From contig NC_134138.1 of the NCBI RefSeq assembly GCF_033958435.1, positions 182,584,798 through 182,648,797 of the forward strand: a DNA stretch of 64,000 nucleotides, in the 5' to 3' direction. Below the pieces are notes generated by a model. That model ran no database searches and was not told where the DNA came from. It saw nothing but the letters and a program-made list of their open reading frames with translations. Position numbers and translations under genes: made by a program. The DNA is from Carettochelys insculpta. Its lineage: Eukaryota; Chordata; Testudines; Carettochelyidae. Below, piece by piece: positions 13,760 to 27,961 of the stretch. The stretch's first letter is position 1. Every line of letters begins with the position of its first letter.

Positions 13760-13850
13760 TTTTCTGATTTACACAGGTGTAAAGCAGGACTAACTCCTCT
13801 GAGGCTACCCTGGTGTAAAACTGGTGTAAATGGGAAGAGAATCAGGACCA
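13760..13850 (+). repeat. old dispersed amniote repeat fragment
   Basis: Contains the phrase GATTTACACAGGTGTAAAGC followed by GGTGTAAATGGGAAGAGAATC. Related phrases recur near 49085 and 54970, so this is a dispersed family. I cannot name the family with certainty. Confidence 0.4.
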
Positions 13851-14639
13851 CAATCCTTGCCCTGAATGGCACAAATTCTAATGGTCCAGTCAAAGGGCAA
13901 AACTGGACCTAGAATCCCTCTTAATCGGGTAAACCTGCAAATATGCCTGTGAGAAACTTTACTATGTGAGGGGCCTCATTGAGCTTTGCTTTTATAAAAT
14001 ACTTCTATATTTTAAAAAGTAAATGGCACTTCATAACTATTCTCAATTACCCTTCAACCAATCCATTATTAATTGGCCAATTTCGTGTATTTAAAGAGAG
14101 TCTTAACAAAAAATTTCTTAAGGAAACGAAAAATTCTTTCAATTTATGGAACATTGGTGACCTAGTTATGTGCTCACTATTTGCATTTACAAGTTCTGAA
14201 GCATTTCCTTTTAAAGCTTGCAGCCAATGTTATTGTTAGTTAACTCAGACACTTATGTCAGAAAACGCAGGAAGTGTTTTAAGTATGTCTGAAAAGATAA
14301 CATAATCGTCTACTATGGTAAAACTTTAAAATCAATGATTCAGTGTTATGTGTGAAGGTTTTTTTTATATATGTAGTCAAATATTTTTCTTGTCATTTTG
14401 CAGAAAGTGACAGTGGCAAGGCATGGATTCTATTTATTTTATAAATCAGTTTACAATTTGTAAACAAAGAGAGTGCCTCTCAGCTCTCTTGCAGTTTCTT
14501 TCCCTCCGCTAAAGTCCTTTTATTTTTCTTTAACACATCTTAAACTTTCATTTAAAATAATGTTTATTCTTCATTTATTTCAGATCACAGACATAACAGA
14601 AAATTTTTATGTTATTATGTAGTGAAATACATTGTTCCT

Positions 14640-14880
14640 GTAGGCGCTTCCACTGCAACTCTGTCATTTTATTTTTCCATTTTAAAATAAACTTTGATCC
14701 TGGTTTTGTGGTTTCATTTAGTACCTGATCCCTCAAATAAAACTAATGCAAATAAACCACTTTACCTGTGTTAGTGGTCCAGTGTGAATAAAATTTATTT
14801 AGTGCTTGCAGGATTAATGCTAAATGTTTTATTTCCACTCAGAACACAGCCAATGAAGTAATAGAAGAAAGCTACTGAAT
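14640..14880 (+). promoter_or_regulatory. candidate conserved noncoding element, intron 5
   Basis: Dense in developmental transcription-factor-like sites: a perfect octamer ATGCAAAT (14746-14753) inside ACTAATGCAAATAAACCAC, plus GGATTAATGC and several AATAAA/TTTAT cores. It is free of recognised repeats. Regulatory function is inference; no conservation test was possible. Confidence 0.35.
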
Positions 14881-14984
14881 AACAAAGTTAAATATAAAAA
14901 TACTCTGTTGCTATAGCGCTCTTAAATCTGAGGCTCTCGAAATAATGTTCAGCGACTAATGACTGGTGCTTTATAACATTCTTC

Positions 14985-15150
14985 TGAGCACTGTCAGGGA
15001 AGTATTATTTTTTCCAATTTACAAATGGATCAGCTAAGGAACAGAGAGGTGGAATGGGTTGCCCAAGCTCACCCAAGGTGTCCGTGGCAGGAGCAAGAAT
15101 AGAACCCGTCTATTCTAATGGCTGATCTTCTGTGCAAGCACAAAACCATC
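14985..15150 (+). mobile_element. MIR-like SINE remnant
   Basis: The sequence follows the MIR core order: fall to a short AT spacer, ACAAATGGATCAGCTAAGGA, ACAGAGAGGTGGAATGGGTT, GCCCAAGCTCACCCAAGG, then GAGCAAGAATAGAACCCGTC. This resembles the MIR consensus phrases for internal promoter, gene body and tail. The copy is diverged and truncated. Confidence 0.6.
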
Positions 15151-15579
15151 TATTAATAATCCCAGCATAAGAGTGTCATGGAAGTGAAATATTTTAAAAC
15201 TTGTGTAGGTATTCCTCTTAGTCCAATGCTACATGTCAGCTCAGGGCATCGAGTTTAATGATGCTTCAAAATTGCATGGGGGGGATAAAAAAGATTATGA
15301 ATAATTTTTGCAGAAAGAGAGTTGTTCTTTATGAGTAAAGGAGATCATTTGCAGGGGATTAGATGATTCATGAATGGTATACTGCCTCTCTGTAGCTCAG
15401 AGCTTTACACATCTAAGTAGGCCCATTGAGGTCCTTGGGACCACTCTCATGAGTTCCATTACTCATGTATATGTTTGTAGGATGGCAAGGGCCTTACTCA
15501 TTAACATGACTCCAGCCTTGGCTAAAATGTCTATAAATTGTTCCTGTGTGACAGCTAATTTGCTGTAATGAAATTAGTT

Positions 15580-16254
<675 letters not shown>

Positions 16255-19200
16255 TGATCATGTTGTAAAAAACCCAAAGCAAATTAAGGCCGTAAACTTG
16301 AAAAGAAAACCCCATGGGTGAATTTCCTGTACTGACCTGAAGCCCCACTGTCTCCAGCAGATCACTGTGCAGATTCAGGAGTCTGTGCTGGCATGGGCTT
16401 CTTTGCAGAACTGGGACCTAAAAGCAGTTTAAATGTGAAGTAGGAGGAGGGAAAGTGAATCTGATGGGAATCGTTGCAAGAGACTAAGGAGAGAAATGTG
16501 GTTGCTTCTAAGCATAAAGGGCTGTGGGTAGAACTAACTTTCAGTGGACTTTGATTCTTGAACAACTAAATGCTTTTAAAAAGGTCATCTTCCATTAACA
16601 AACATCACGTTATGTTTTTCTTGAATGTTGATATTTCTGTTGCAGTTGACACCAGGATGCACTGTTAATAAATAAACATTTACATCTGTTTTCTTAATGT
16701 TAGTCTCCCTGCCCCCTCAAAAAGCAAAACAAAACAAGAACCAGTCAATGTGAACAGCTCTCCCTTTATTAGAATGTGTGTGAAACATCTTCAGAGATCA
16801 GAAGGTATGTTTAAAAATGCTGTAGCCTGGTACTGACTAACCTTTGAGATGGTTTCTGGCTCAGGCAACATGGATAGCCAGGTTTCCAAGAATCCCATGT
16901 CACATGTCTAAATTGTATACTTCTTTCCACTTGCACCATCTTAAAGACCTTTTATCATGTCCTCCATTTCTCTCATCCAAGTTTAATGGCAAATATTCCA
17001 TCTGGAGTCTCTCACTGCAGTTTTTTTAATCACCCAAAAGGAAATACCATATAGGTATGCAAAGCACTGCACTCAAGAGCTGCATCACTCTCTGTGGAAC
17101 ACTGTCTTCTTCTTTCCCTCCCCTGGAGCCTGTGGCTAGGGATCAAATCTTGTTGCCTCTTCTGTGGCAGCACAGAGCCAGAGTATGCTTGCTCTTAGAG
17201 CATTGGTTTAGCCTGTGACTCTTTATTTCCTTGCCAGCATGTGGTTTCTTCAGATCTATTTCTCATTATTGACCATGTTCCCTGGCTCCTGATCCCAGGG
17301 AATCTGCACAGAATGTGAGAATTACAAGCCTCGCTCATAGAAAACAAGAGGACATAAGAAAGTCATTGTTGCAAGGAGGTTCATTTAAATATGTTAAATA
17401 AGTAATAAATTTTCCAAGTCAGGCAAGATATCTTGTGCAGGAACTGAGTATGCAGGTTAAACATTTTTATTCCAGTAGTTGGAAAGAAGGTGAGCGCATT
17501 TTTAACAATTCAATTTCAGTTAATAGAGTTGTGTATACTACATTCAATTACTGTACATGGTGCAGTACAGTCGTTAAAATAGTCCAAACAACTCATTTTC
17601 TGCTTGGAGTGCTTGTAAAAACCAGAAAATGTTGGGTGGACGTTATTTCTGATAAGCGTCACAGAAGATGGATTTTTTCAAAAGGCTCTGAAAGGGAAGA
17701 TGAGTCAGGAGGAGGATAAAAGGCAATTCATGTGTTTGGCACATATTAGTAGCACCTTATTATAATGTTCATTTTCTCCTCTATGGATGGTTCGACATAC
17801 ACCAATTGAGTGCCTACCATAGTTGTAACTGCTGTAGCTCCAGTGAAGTCATGAAGCTACCTTTATTTACACGAGCTGAAAATGTGGCTCACTGTTTATA
17901 ATCTCCTGAAGCTCATACTGCTTGATAAACTGTGTGTCCAGTCCAAAATGGCATGCTGGCCTACTGTAACTTGCCCGTTCAGCACTTACTTCTGTGATGA
18001 TGAGTGTTCTAGGAGAACCCAAAGAGACAGATAAAATCTTGTAGCACTTAAACAAACAATGCCGGAGACATCAAAAGACCTTCTTGTGGAGTAAAGACTG
18101 GAGGACTGAGCTTGTTATAATATGCATAGAATTACCACTTAAACATCACAGGTAATTGCCTCTTATTAAAAGCAGTGGCTGTGCAGCAATTTTTGCAGTG
18201 GGGTTGCTAAAAGCCACTGAACAAAAGTGGAAATCCTGTATGATAGAAACCACCTCAAGCCAGGGGATGCTGCCATAGCCTTGCTTAAAGTAGAGGATAT
18301 TGACTTTTGATGCATATGGCCTCTGTTCATTTATTTAAAAAAAAAGTCCTAAATAATCTAAAATAGGGCCAGATGTTTGATATATGCACTTTAATTTGTT
18401 TTGTGTTTAGTCTTAAAGTTGAGATCACAGAATTCCAATTCGTTATAGCAGCAACTTTTCAATTAAGGATTATTTCAGTACTAAAGACAAAAACATTGAA
18501 GCAGTATTATGCAAATGGGTTATTTTAAACAGTAAATAGAGAATTGAAATAAAAGCAAATTGTAAGAAGGTCACATAGCCTCACCTTCTGTCTTTGATGA
18601 GAATGTGTTTAGTCAGGCAATAGCTTCTTTTATCTAAAGAGAGGATGAAGTTACCCTTTTACTTTGTAAAAACTAATTAAAACTATCTTAACTTGTGTGG
18701 ATATACAGTAAATTAATTGTCATTAAGTAGACATCTGAATGTCCTATCATTCATCATGGTAAAGAAAACCCCTTTCTTCTTTGTCAGAATTTTAGATTAG
18801 AAAACAGAAACAAAACAATTAGCAGTAAGCCAATATTAAGATGCTTTTTTTTAATGTTGAGAATGCCCATGTTTGCATTTAATAGTTAAGTACTTTGATC
18901 ACTGCAAAACTATGCTGTTTGGTTCAATCTTATGATGATTTTAAAATTTCTCCTTCCATCTTGTTTAAAAAAAACTAAAAAGGTAAAAATTGGTATCATC
19001 ATTTGCAACCAGATTCTGAGAATATAGCTGATTTGACCCACTGAAAGACCCCTGCTCACATATTCCACACAACAATGGAGGAGAAGGTGACACACAGAGA
19101 CAGTCTCTTCCAGTGTATATGTACATCAAGGATAACAGTGATCATATCTGAAGCCTCCGGACTCTACTATATTACAAATAACCCTATGCATTATGCAAAA

Positions 19201-22200
19201 GATGGACACAGAACTTTATACAGCGTATGGGGAGCACCCTACCTTCTTCCTGTTTTGTGGTATTGGAGAGCTATGCCTGTTGCTTTGGGGGACAGATGCT
19301 TGGTGCTTGTGCATGAGGTTGGAACTTCCTGTGTGCTCTGAAGCCTGGTTCCGTAGGAAATTTTTGGTGAACTCTCCCATTGACTGCAGTGGGAACAGAG
19401 CTCGCTAGGTCCATGCTGAGTGCTTTTGACAGTCCCACCCTGTAAGGCTCACTGAGGTTTGACCTTTTGACTGAACATAAGCTGAATTTCAAGAAAAGGT
19501 AGGACATGTTTTGGATGGTAGACCCATTCCTTCCCCCCGTGTATCAGCAAGGGATTTATGGGTTTGGAAATCAAGACAGAACTCAGGATGTGTACTTCCT
19601 TAAAGTAAAACCAAAGTTCTCCTGATGCCTGTGAACCAAAACCACTGAGTTTCACACAGCTCTAGTTTGTTTTCAGAAATTCAAACCTGTCATGTTCCCA
19701 GCCTTCAAGAAAGAGCTTTAGCCTTGGCATGTTTGATGTAGTATGATTTAAAGAAATAAAATTACATGTCTGAATATTGTTCCATAATAACTGATGCTAA
19801 AAACTTCAATTCAGAAATCAAATTCATGGACCAATTTGCAGCAAGGCATATGAGATTTGGAAAAGTAGCGGTTGAAATTGATATCAGCTGTTTAAGAAAT
19901 GAGTTTCACCCTAGACACAAGTTGTTACTTATAACACACTCACTTTGATTTTTGCCTACATGTCCATATCTCAAAATCTTCACTACCTGCTAGTACAGTA
20001 TCCTGTAGTATAATATCTATCCCACAAGGACCAGATTCTTAAACCAGTCTGTCTTCTACTCTGTAGAATTCCACAGCCTGCCTTCCATCAATTTGCACTC
20101 ACTGCCAAAACTGATGGCTTGGCAATGTGTGCTCAGAAGGTGAAAGGTGTTTTTAGTGAATAACTAGCCTGGCATTTTTGTTCTCTAGGAGTCGTATAAA
20201 AAGGTGGCATGTGATGCTTCATGGGGAGAATACTATAAATAGATAAACATCTCAAATTAATAAAAGCTGGAGTATTTGTGTTTAAAATATACGGCAAGCA
20301 AAACCAAGTTTATTTCAGTACTCAGAGATACATTTAAATTGTGATGTATTACTTTTTATAGTAATATACAAACTCAGAATATTACTATACTAAACATTTT
20401 TCAACATAATGAATTATAATCTCCTGCTTAAAACCACAAAAAGCTGGCATTTCAATTAAGGGTGTTTTCTGTTTTGAAAGTAACTGTCTCGTTTGAAGCC
20501 AGTCCTACTCTTCCATTACCAATTATTGTGATGCTCTCATTTGGTGGTAATGATCATCTTATGTTGTGACACAGGAATGCTCAGTTTGCACACACAACTG
20601 TTACCCCTTAGGCAAATGGCCAAGTCCTAGGGAGATGCGAGTTTGGGACTGGCTTATTCCCAGATCTAGGTGAGGCCACTAGGGCATACTGTCCCTGGGC
20701 AAAGAAAAGGTCTGTAACTACTGAATGATAAGACTGAGAGTCAAGGCGCTCTGCTCTGTCTCACCCAGCTGGAAACCACCTCTTTGTGGCCAGAACTCTT
20801 ATGTGCCTACAGGAGAGCCAAGGATCAGGGATGAGCTGGCTCAGAGCCCAGAGCAACTCAGTTGTAAAAAGAAAGCTGGCTGCTGACAACAGTTGGGAGG
20901 GAATAGTGAGGTTTAATGGGCGTTTGAGGGACATATGTTTTTCAAACAGCCACAGAGTGACATAGGAGTGGTTTGGCTCATTTTCGAGAGGGAAAGAAGA
21001 AGGAGGAAGTTGGGCATTTGTTGAGCATCTGTGGGGGCACCCGGATGAGAATAATTACACTTAGTAGCTCTGTGCAATTTAATGATGAATGTGCTTCTCC
21101 TCAGATTCCTAGGGCTAGTACAGATGTGGGTGACACTTATTTGGTACGGGTGTCGTCTCTTGGGAAATGGGTTAAAAAACTGCCACATATGTTTCAAGGG
21201 GCTCTGATGCTGAAATGAGACAATGGTCTGATCAGCAGAGACGTAAACTACTACCATGTTTGTAGATCATTTATCAGGCTGTCTAAGCTTTCACTTCACA
21301 TGAGAAATGTAATCTAGTGGGGTTCATGTTATAGTATTTTTAATTATCACTTCATTTTCCAGGAAGACTATTGGAATACATCTCTGATTTGCAGCTGAAA
21401 ACCTAACTAGCTGATACTTGATTTATTAACATGGTTGTGGTTTGCTTTTTCCCAGTCAGAGCATTGTCTCGTTTCAGTATCAGAAACAGTCAGTCCGTGC
21501 TTGGCAGTTCTCTAGCAAATTCCCCAGGAGAGGACACTTTCATCAAATAAATGGCAATCGTCTCTGTATACGTTGATACACATTCAGACCTCAGATTCAG
21601 TTCAGTCAGAATAAACATTTTTAAATTTAAGTCCTAAAACATCAAGTTTAAAGTCTTTCCTAAATTATCATTTGTAACATTCCTATGCAGAGGTTCAGAT
21701 TTTCAGGTTAAAACAGAACGGTGACATGTAACAATGCCAATCTCAGTCCAAAGAAAGGGATCTATGGTTACCCCATCACGAGCATGTCAGGTGTCCAATT
21801 CCATTTTTATAAGTCTGAGGAAAATAATTTTATTCATGTGACTACCAGAGGTGTGTATCACAGTTGACGTAGAACATAGCAAGAATTATAAAATGACAAT
21901 AGTAATGCTATGAATAACACACCATTTATCTGTTCAGTTGTGATCCAATGGATCGTGCAGAGGCCTGTTTGCAGCACTCATTTGAAGTGTGACCTTGGAC
22001 AATCGTACTTCTGTTATCTTGGTGAAACGAAGATAATAATAACTCACTTTTGAAGTGCTCTGAGTCCTTAGCTAATGCAAATTGGCATAACACCATTGAC
22101 TTTAGTGTAGCTGTACCAATTTATATCAACTGAGAATCTGGTCCATAAGAGAGAGAGAGAGATGAAAACTCTAAATAACTTCATATAAATATTTTGCACT

Positions 22201-22703
22201 TATTTTTACTATCACATGGTTCTTATATATCCTTAGTAAACATAAAGCAACTTTTTATAGCCACTAATCCATGTTTGTATTTTCACTTAAATAAAACCTA
22301 TCAGGCTTTGGCAGTATTGAGCCCCTACATTTTAATGAAGTAGCAGACGTACACACAGTACAATAGAAAGCTCATAAAAAGAAAATAAAACAGATTAAGG
22401 AAACTAGCTTAAAGTAGCTTGAGGAAAAAACCCCAAATATTTAAGTTTTAAATAATAATTCTTCAGCATGTGAAAATCCAGTGAGGGGCTGGAGCAATAG
22501 GGGAAAGGTCTGTTACAGAGATGAGGAAAAAAACCAAAAATATTGAATCCAAGTCCCAAAGAAAACTGATTCCCTTGTTGTCAGTTTTAATAGAGAAGCC
22601 GAAGTCAAGGAGAGTTTCAAAATGTAAGCACAGTTTATGAGGGGAGTATAAACAGTGATCCGATCACAGAATGATAGCAACTACAGAAAAATTGCTTCAC
22701 ATA

Positions 22704-23025
22704 CAGGTCGAACATGTCTAGTCTGGCACCCTGAGGACCTGACTGGTGCCTAATGAGAGAATTTGCCTAACCACAGGAGGTCAATATTGTCTAGCAGCAT
22801 TATGAAGCTTCCATTGTTTACTGGACTTTTAGAAGACATGTACAGGTAAATCAGAGCTAACAGCACAGAACACTGAGAGCCAGGACTGGTACCTGTAAAC
22901 AAACTTTATGGGACCATGGGAACGTTGGCCACACATATGATAAGTAGACATACAGCTAACTAATATCATGCCAGATGACAAATGTTGCCGGATGAAAGTG
23001 TACCAGACTAGAGAGGTTCAACGTG
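22704..23025. mobile_element. Tigger-like MITE, family of CAGGTTGAACCTCTC ends
   Basis: Ends are CAGGTCGAACATGTCTAGTC on the left and an inverse of the same type on the right (ACTAGAGAGGTTCAACGTG), between TA dinucleotides (22702-22703 and 23026-23027). The interior aligns along its whole length with the copy at 34922-35248, including AGGTCAATATTGTCTAGCAG and TGTAAACAAACTT. This copy has more changes in its ends. Confidence 0.8.
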
Positions 23026-23247
23026 TACCATATTTCACGTGTTGACTGAATACACACAAAAAAGGCAACCAATACAGATGTCTAAGGAGAAGAGGTAAGT
23101 GAGAAAATTGTGAGCAATGAGAATTAAAACAAGGCTATGATTCTCTGCCACTTTTTCCTTACACAGAGTAGTGGCAGGAAAATTATTTGGAAGCCGTTGG
23201 AAGAACTGAGTCAGGAAGGAATCATGACATGCACCATTGTTTTAGCT

Positions 23248-23297
23248 GCAGCAATTGTTAAATAATCATGAATTCTGGAGATGTTTCATAGGTGGAA
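23248..23297 (+). repeat. diverged 50-base repeat, copy 1
   Basis: Contains AATCATGAATTCTGGAGATG and flanking GCAGCAATTGTTAA. A second copy at 24092-24142 has TAATTGTGAATTCTGGAGTT with GCAGCATTTGTTAA in the same place. The family is unknown. Confidence 0.55.
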
Positions 23298-24091
23298 CTG
23301 AGGGTTGAAATAATGTATGAACAAAACAACAAATCATCATAAAAATATATCCAGATTGCAAGCATACCCCAGAAATGCATGAAATACAGAGTGAGCTTAC
23401 CTCAAAGTAAAAATTCCAGCAGGAGAGAAGAAAAATGAAAGATTAAAATAAAAATGTCAGCCTTAAAATTATAAGGCATTTAGTTGGGATGTATCCCTGA
23501 AACATGTCAAAAAGAACATCAGGAAATATGGGGAAAAAAGCAGATTTCTACATCAGCTGTCGATAAGCAGTAATGAAGATCTTGAATCAGCTATGTATTT
23601 GAGTATTTTCTTAACTTGAGCCCATGAATGGTCTTGATGGCATCAGTGGACTTCTCATATTCATGTACTTAAACTTACATACATGCTTAAGTATCTTGCT
23701 GAATTGAGGTCTAAAGCACCAAATAGTAGGCAGTGCAAAGAAAAGATAATAGAAACCTATAACCTACTTGTAATTATTTAGAAGTTACATAAACCTGTGA
23801 GCCAGCCAATTAGAAAAACAGGACTTGAACATCAAAATGACATGGCCTCAAAGCCAAGCTCCAATATTTCAGGTTTTTTTTTAAACTGAAATAAGAAATG
23901 CAGGTAGTATTATGTTTTAATTATTTTTAATACAGATACTTTACTCCTAAACCTTTGATTACATTTAAATGGAGCATTATTAGGATGAAGTAGAAGGTGA
24001 TGCAGCACCCATTAACATTGATAGAACTGTGGTTACATGTTAAGAGCAGCAGAGACCCAATAGGGTCAGTTTCCAAAGACATAAGGAATTC

Positions 24092-24142
24092 GGCAGCATT
24101 TGTTAAGTAATTGTGAATTCTGGAGTTGTTTAGTAAGTGGAA
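24092..24142 (+). repeat. diverged 50-base repeat, copy 2
   Basis: Direct-orientation partner of 23248-23297, about 85% alike by eye over 50 bases. It may be part of a longer, decayed dispersed element. Confidence 0.55.
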
Positions 24143-24239
24143 GACATGGGTGTTTTGAAAAGCTAAAACCATAACTTTAAAAACTGGATACACCCCCTCT
24201 CCACCAACAGATCAACTTAGATACTTGAAAAATGTAAAA

Positions 24240-24780
24240 TAAAACTCTAATGTCTCTTAGCCTAGTGCTGTGAATGTGGAACTGATGATGTATGTTGATA
24301 GAGCATTGTTTTATGGCATTATTTTACTCTTCCGCTTTATTTGTCCAACTAGCATTGGCCAGGCAGAATTATGAGCTGCAAAGGGAAAGCTGCTTCTCAA
24401 TCTCTGTATTTTATTTAATAGTTTATTTTGAGTGTTTGCATTGAAGTGGCAGGGCTTTAAGGGAGCTCCATGTGAGCCACTGTCTCATCGCTTGTGCTTA
24501 AATTAATGATGTGAACGTCTAAGCAGCCATCAGATTCATAAATCACGAGAAATGAGAGGGGTAACGTATAAAAGTCTTTTCCTTTTGTTTAGCAATTTAT
24601 CATTTTGCTTGCACATTAATAAACAGAGCTCCCCTGAGGTAAGCCACAGGAAGATAAATTTTTCTTCCTAATTTTCCTCAATTGTAGCCAGTAGATCACA
24701 AGTGGAATGAGTGGGCTTGTCACAGCGTGTTCTGACTCTTTATACCCATCACCAGTAGTAATAAATAAACAGGATACAGT
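24240..24780 (+). promoter_or_regulatory. candidate conserved noncoding element before exon 7
   Basis: Repeat-free, with cores such as CTTAAATTAATGATGTGAAC, CATTAATAAACAGAGC and GCCATCAGATTCATAAATC. The density of TAAT sites and the low-repeat character resemble GLI3 intronic enhancers. Conservation was not tested. Confidence 0.4.
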
Positions 24781-24790
24781 ACTTTGATAG

Positions 24791-25018
<228 letters not shown>

Positions 25019-25879
25019 TAAAAACTGTAAAGTACTGATTATTTTTGTTACAGCATTTTCTGTGTATAATCCTGAATTATTACTCTTATACCACACACCT
25101 ACATGTATGCAAATATACACACACATGTATTTCTCTTTAGATTGCAGAGTGTTTGTAGTATCTATCTTGATGACTGGAGATGAATTTATAGCACCACCAT
25201 ATTTCTTGATTGGGAAAGTAACCAATAGAGAATTTTCAGGTGTTTTATTATCCACTAGAGATAACTTTCAATCTGAAGGGCAATAATAGCATATAAATGC
25301 ACGCACATGCACGCACACACACATCAATAATATTCAAGTATAAAGACGTAGGATGGGATTGACACTTGTGAATCTAAGACATTTAAATTATTTTGAAAAT
25401 CCTGCCCATAAATACGACAGTCCTCAAAGTGTCCCAATGGTACCGTGATCAAAAATGTGAACCTCACGTGCTTTCTGATACTATCATTAAACCTTCTAGT
25501 TATTTGTCTGGTAGCTTTCCTACTCTGTATGTTTATAGGTAAGGCTCTCTAAGGCTAGAGGGTGTGTACCTTCCTTTTCACTTAAGAAGTATTTCTTGTG
25601 GATTTCTTACAGTTAGTAGTCTGTTCCCAGATAGACACCTTAAAATAAAAGCTAAAATAAGGGTACCATACCTTAAAATAAAGTAAGCATCTACCAACAT
25701 ACCTGCCAGAGCATGGCAGATAATGTCTCTATCTAGGTACAACAAAGAGACACATTTCTAGTCCCTGGTCAGTTACATTTCCTCCATTATTAGCATATGG
25801 GACAAAGTAGAGGAGCTACTCACCAGAGATCTTGTGAATTCCACTTGGCTGCTTCATTTGCATATTCTACAAATTGCCA

Positions 25880-26110
25880 AAAGAAGAGCAATGGAGCCAG
25901 GCGATAGAAGAAGAGTAGAGTGGTGAGACTGAGAGAAGTTGCAAGGGAGGAGGAAGGGGGACAAGGTAGCAAACAGGACAGAAGGAGAAAAAACAAGATA
26001 GCAGAAGCAGAACAAAGGACATAAAGGAAAAGGAGATGAAGCGAGTAACAAAAGGCGTCAGTACTGAGAGGAAAATGCAGAACAAAGAAGAAACAAATGC
26101 AGAGACCTTG
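25880..26110 (+). repeat. purine-rich tract
   Basis: About 230 bases are strongly biased to A and G on the + strand, with runs such as GGGAGGAGGAAGGGGGACAA. The reverse strand gives Ser/Phe/Leu-rich open frames that reflect only this bias. Confidence 0.6.
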
Positions 26111-26779
26111 AAGTGTTTGTGACATCATGAAATACTAACTGAAAGAGTTCCTTCAGCGTTCCAAAAAAATCTCAGAAGTCTCAGAAAATATTGATTTTGC
26201 ATTTATGGCACTGGAGCAAAGACTTTTGCTGATCCCTGGCTTAGAGGCAGCCTGCACCTTCAATTTGCAGCTGGAGAGAGGAGTTAGTCCCTATAGCAAT
26301 TTCTTGAGAATTTTTGGCAATGTGCAACCCCACTTTTCCAACAAGAAAGGCACACTTAAAACTTCAAAAACTGGCCATGGGGATTTACACTGCTGGAGAA
26401 GTTGGTGAGTGCAAGTGGTGTTTAGAAAACATGAGTCTGGCAGATTTTTAACGTGACAGTACTGTAAATACTTAGAATAAGCAAAAGTGCTGTTGTTTTT
26501 ACACTTCTTTCTAAATAGTCATATTTCAAAGTACTGCTGTAGTTGAATAGCTATATTGTGTTTTACAGGCATGAGGTCATAATTCTGAAATACAGCTCTG
26601 CAATCCATCTAACCATAGTCACAATTACCAAGTACTGTAGCTGTTAGAATATGACTTTTATCAGTAGCTGGCAGTGATTTTTAGCCACATCTGTTAAATA
26701 TATGTACTATAGAAGCATACTATTCACGCTGTTGTTATGAACCAGAACCAGAAGCTGGGCCTGGACAACTGACGATGAA

Positions 26780-26912
26780 TTACCTAGTAACTGCCTTGTT
26801 CTTTTCATTCCCTCTGAAGCACCTGGCACTGGCCACTGAGAGAAGACAGGATGCTGTGCTAGGTGGCCCATTGTTCTGACCTGGCGTTGCCATTCTTAGG
26901 TTCTTATGAACC
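26780..26912 (+). mobile_element. CR1 LINE 3' tail
   Basis: Matches the familiar CR1 3' end order: GAAGCACCTGGCACTGGCCA, AGACAGGATGCTGTGCTAG, GGCCCATTGTTCTGACC and a final GTTCTTATG. It is 5'-truncated, as is typical of CR1 copies. Confidence 0.75.
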
Positions 26913-27714
26913 TCCTTCTCCATCATATGTAATTTTGGGGAAGAAATCCAATGGAGAAATTTGGCATAGTTAATCTCTACCTTGAAGTAAATATTCTCCT
27001 CAACTTTGAAATTTGGCCCAGTTGTTTTGTCATATATTATTACACACAGGAGACACTCCTGCAAATGCTTATTTGTTGGAATAGTTTTAGTCAAGGCAGC
27101 TAAGAAATGTTAAGAAATGATGATCTAAACCTGAGGACGGTCCTAAGGATTAGGCCCAATAGATCTAGTCTTACGAGTTAGCATTGCTGGAAAAAAAAAG
27201 GTTGTGAGATTGACCCTATGCACTGTTAAGGTTTTCAGAATTTTTTGCTCCTAATTTGTGAGAATGTGTGGTGGAAAATTTCGCTGCAAATTTAATAATT
27301 CTAATATAATATAATATATTCACCATCAGAAGTGGGAAACATATCATTACATCCTTTCCACTAGAAATAAAGAAAAGAAAATGGAACAGCTTTTGAGATC
27401 CTTGAAAGGATTATCAAATACATTTCTAGATCTTTTTCAGACACTGCATCTTAACTGTTTAGCATTTCAGAACCATGTTTTAAACAATAGATAACAACAC
27501 TGTTTAACTTTTTCCCATCTGGATGTGACTACCAAATAGTTAAATCTAAACCCATAGCAACATGTGCCTAATTTGTGTAGAGAAGATTATCTGCAGTCAC
27601 AGTGAATTGTGGTAAGTGCACTTGATAGTTAGGATTGCAGTAGTTCAGTAGTCCTGTAGATGTAGTTCAAAGTTACAGTAATGGTTAGTTCTAATTGAAA
27701 ACACATTATTCTTC

Positions 27715-27835
27715 TGGGCCTGGTTTTCAGAGGTTCTGAGCACTCACAGCTTCAACTGAACGCGATAGGAGCTGTCCTTCAAACATTGAAATTGCTTTAG
27801 ACTTCTAAGTACTCTGAAATCAGGCCCTATATGTT
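27715..27835 (+). repeat. old dispersed repeat fragment
   Basis: Contains CTGGTTTTCAGAGGTTCTGA, GAGCACTCACAGCTTCAACT and AAATCAGGCCC, phrases common in amniote interspersed repeats of uncertain class. Related text occurs near 37290 and 56915. Confidence 0.4.
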
Positions 27836-27961
27836 TGAAACTGGGCATACAAAATTAGTAAACAATTTGACTTTAATCATTTTCTCAGTTTCCCACCTAT
27901 AAGAGAGGGATATTGTCACCATCTTATCTCATGGGGTTGGAAAGTGCTTGTGAATATATAT

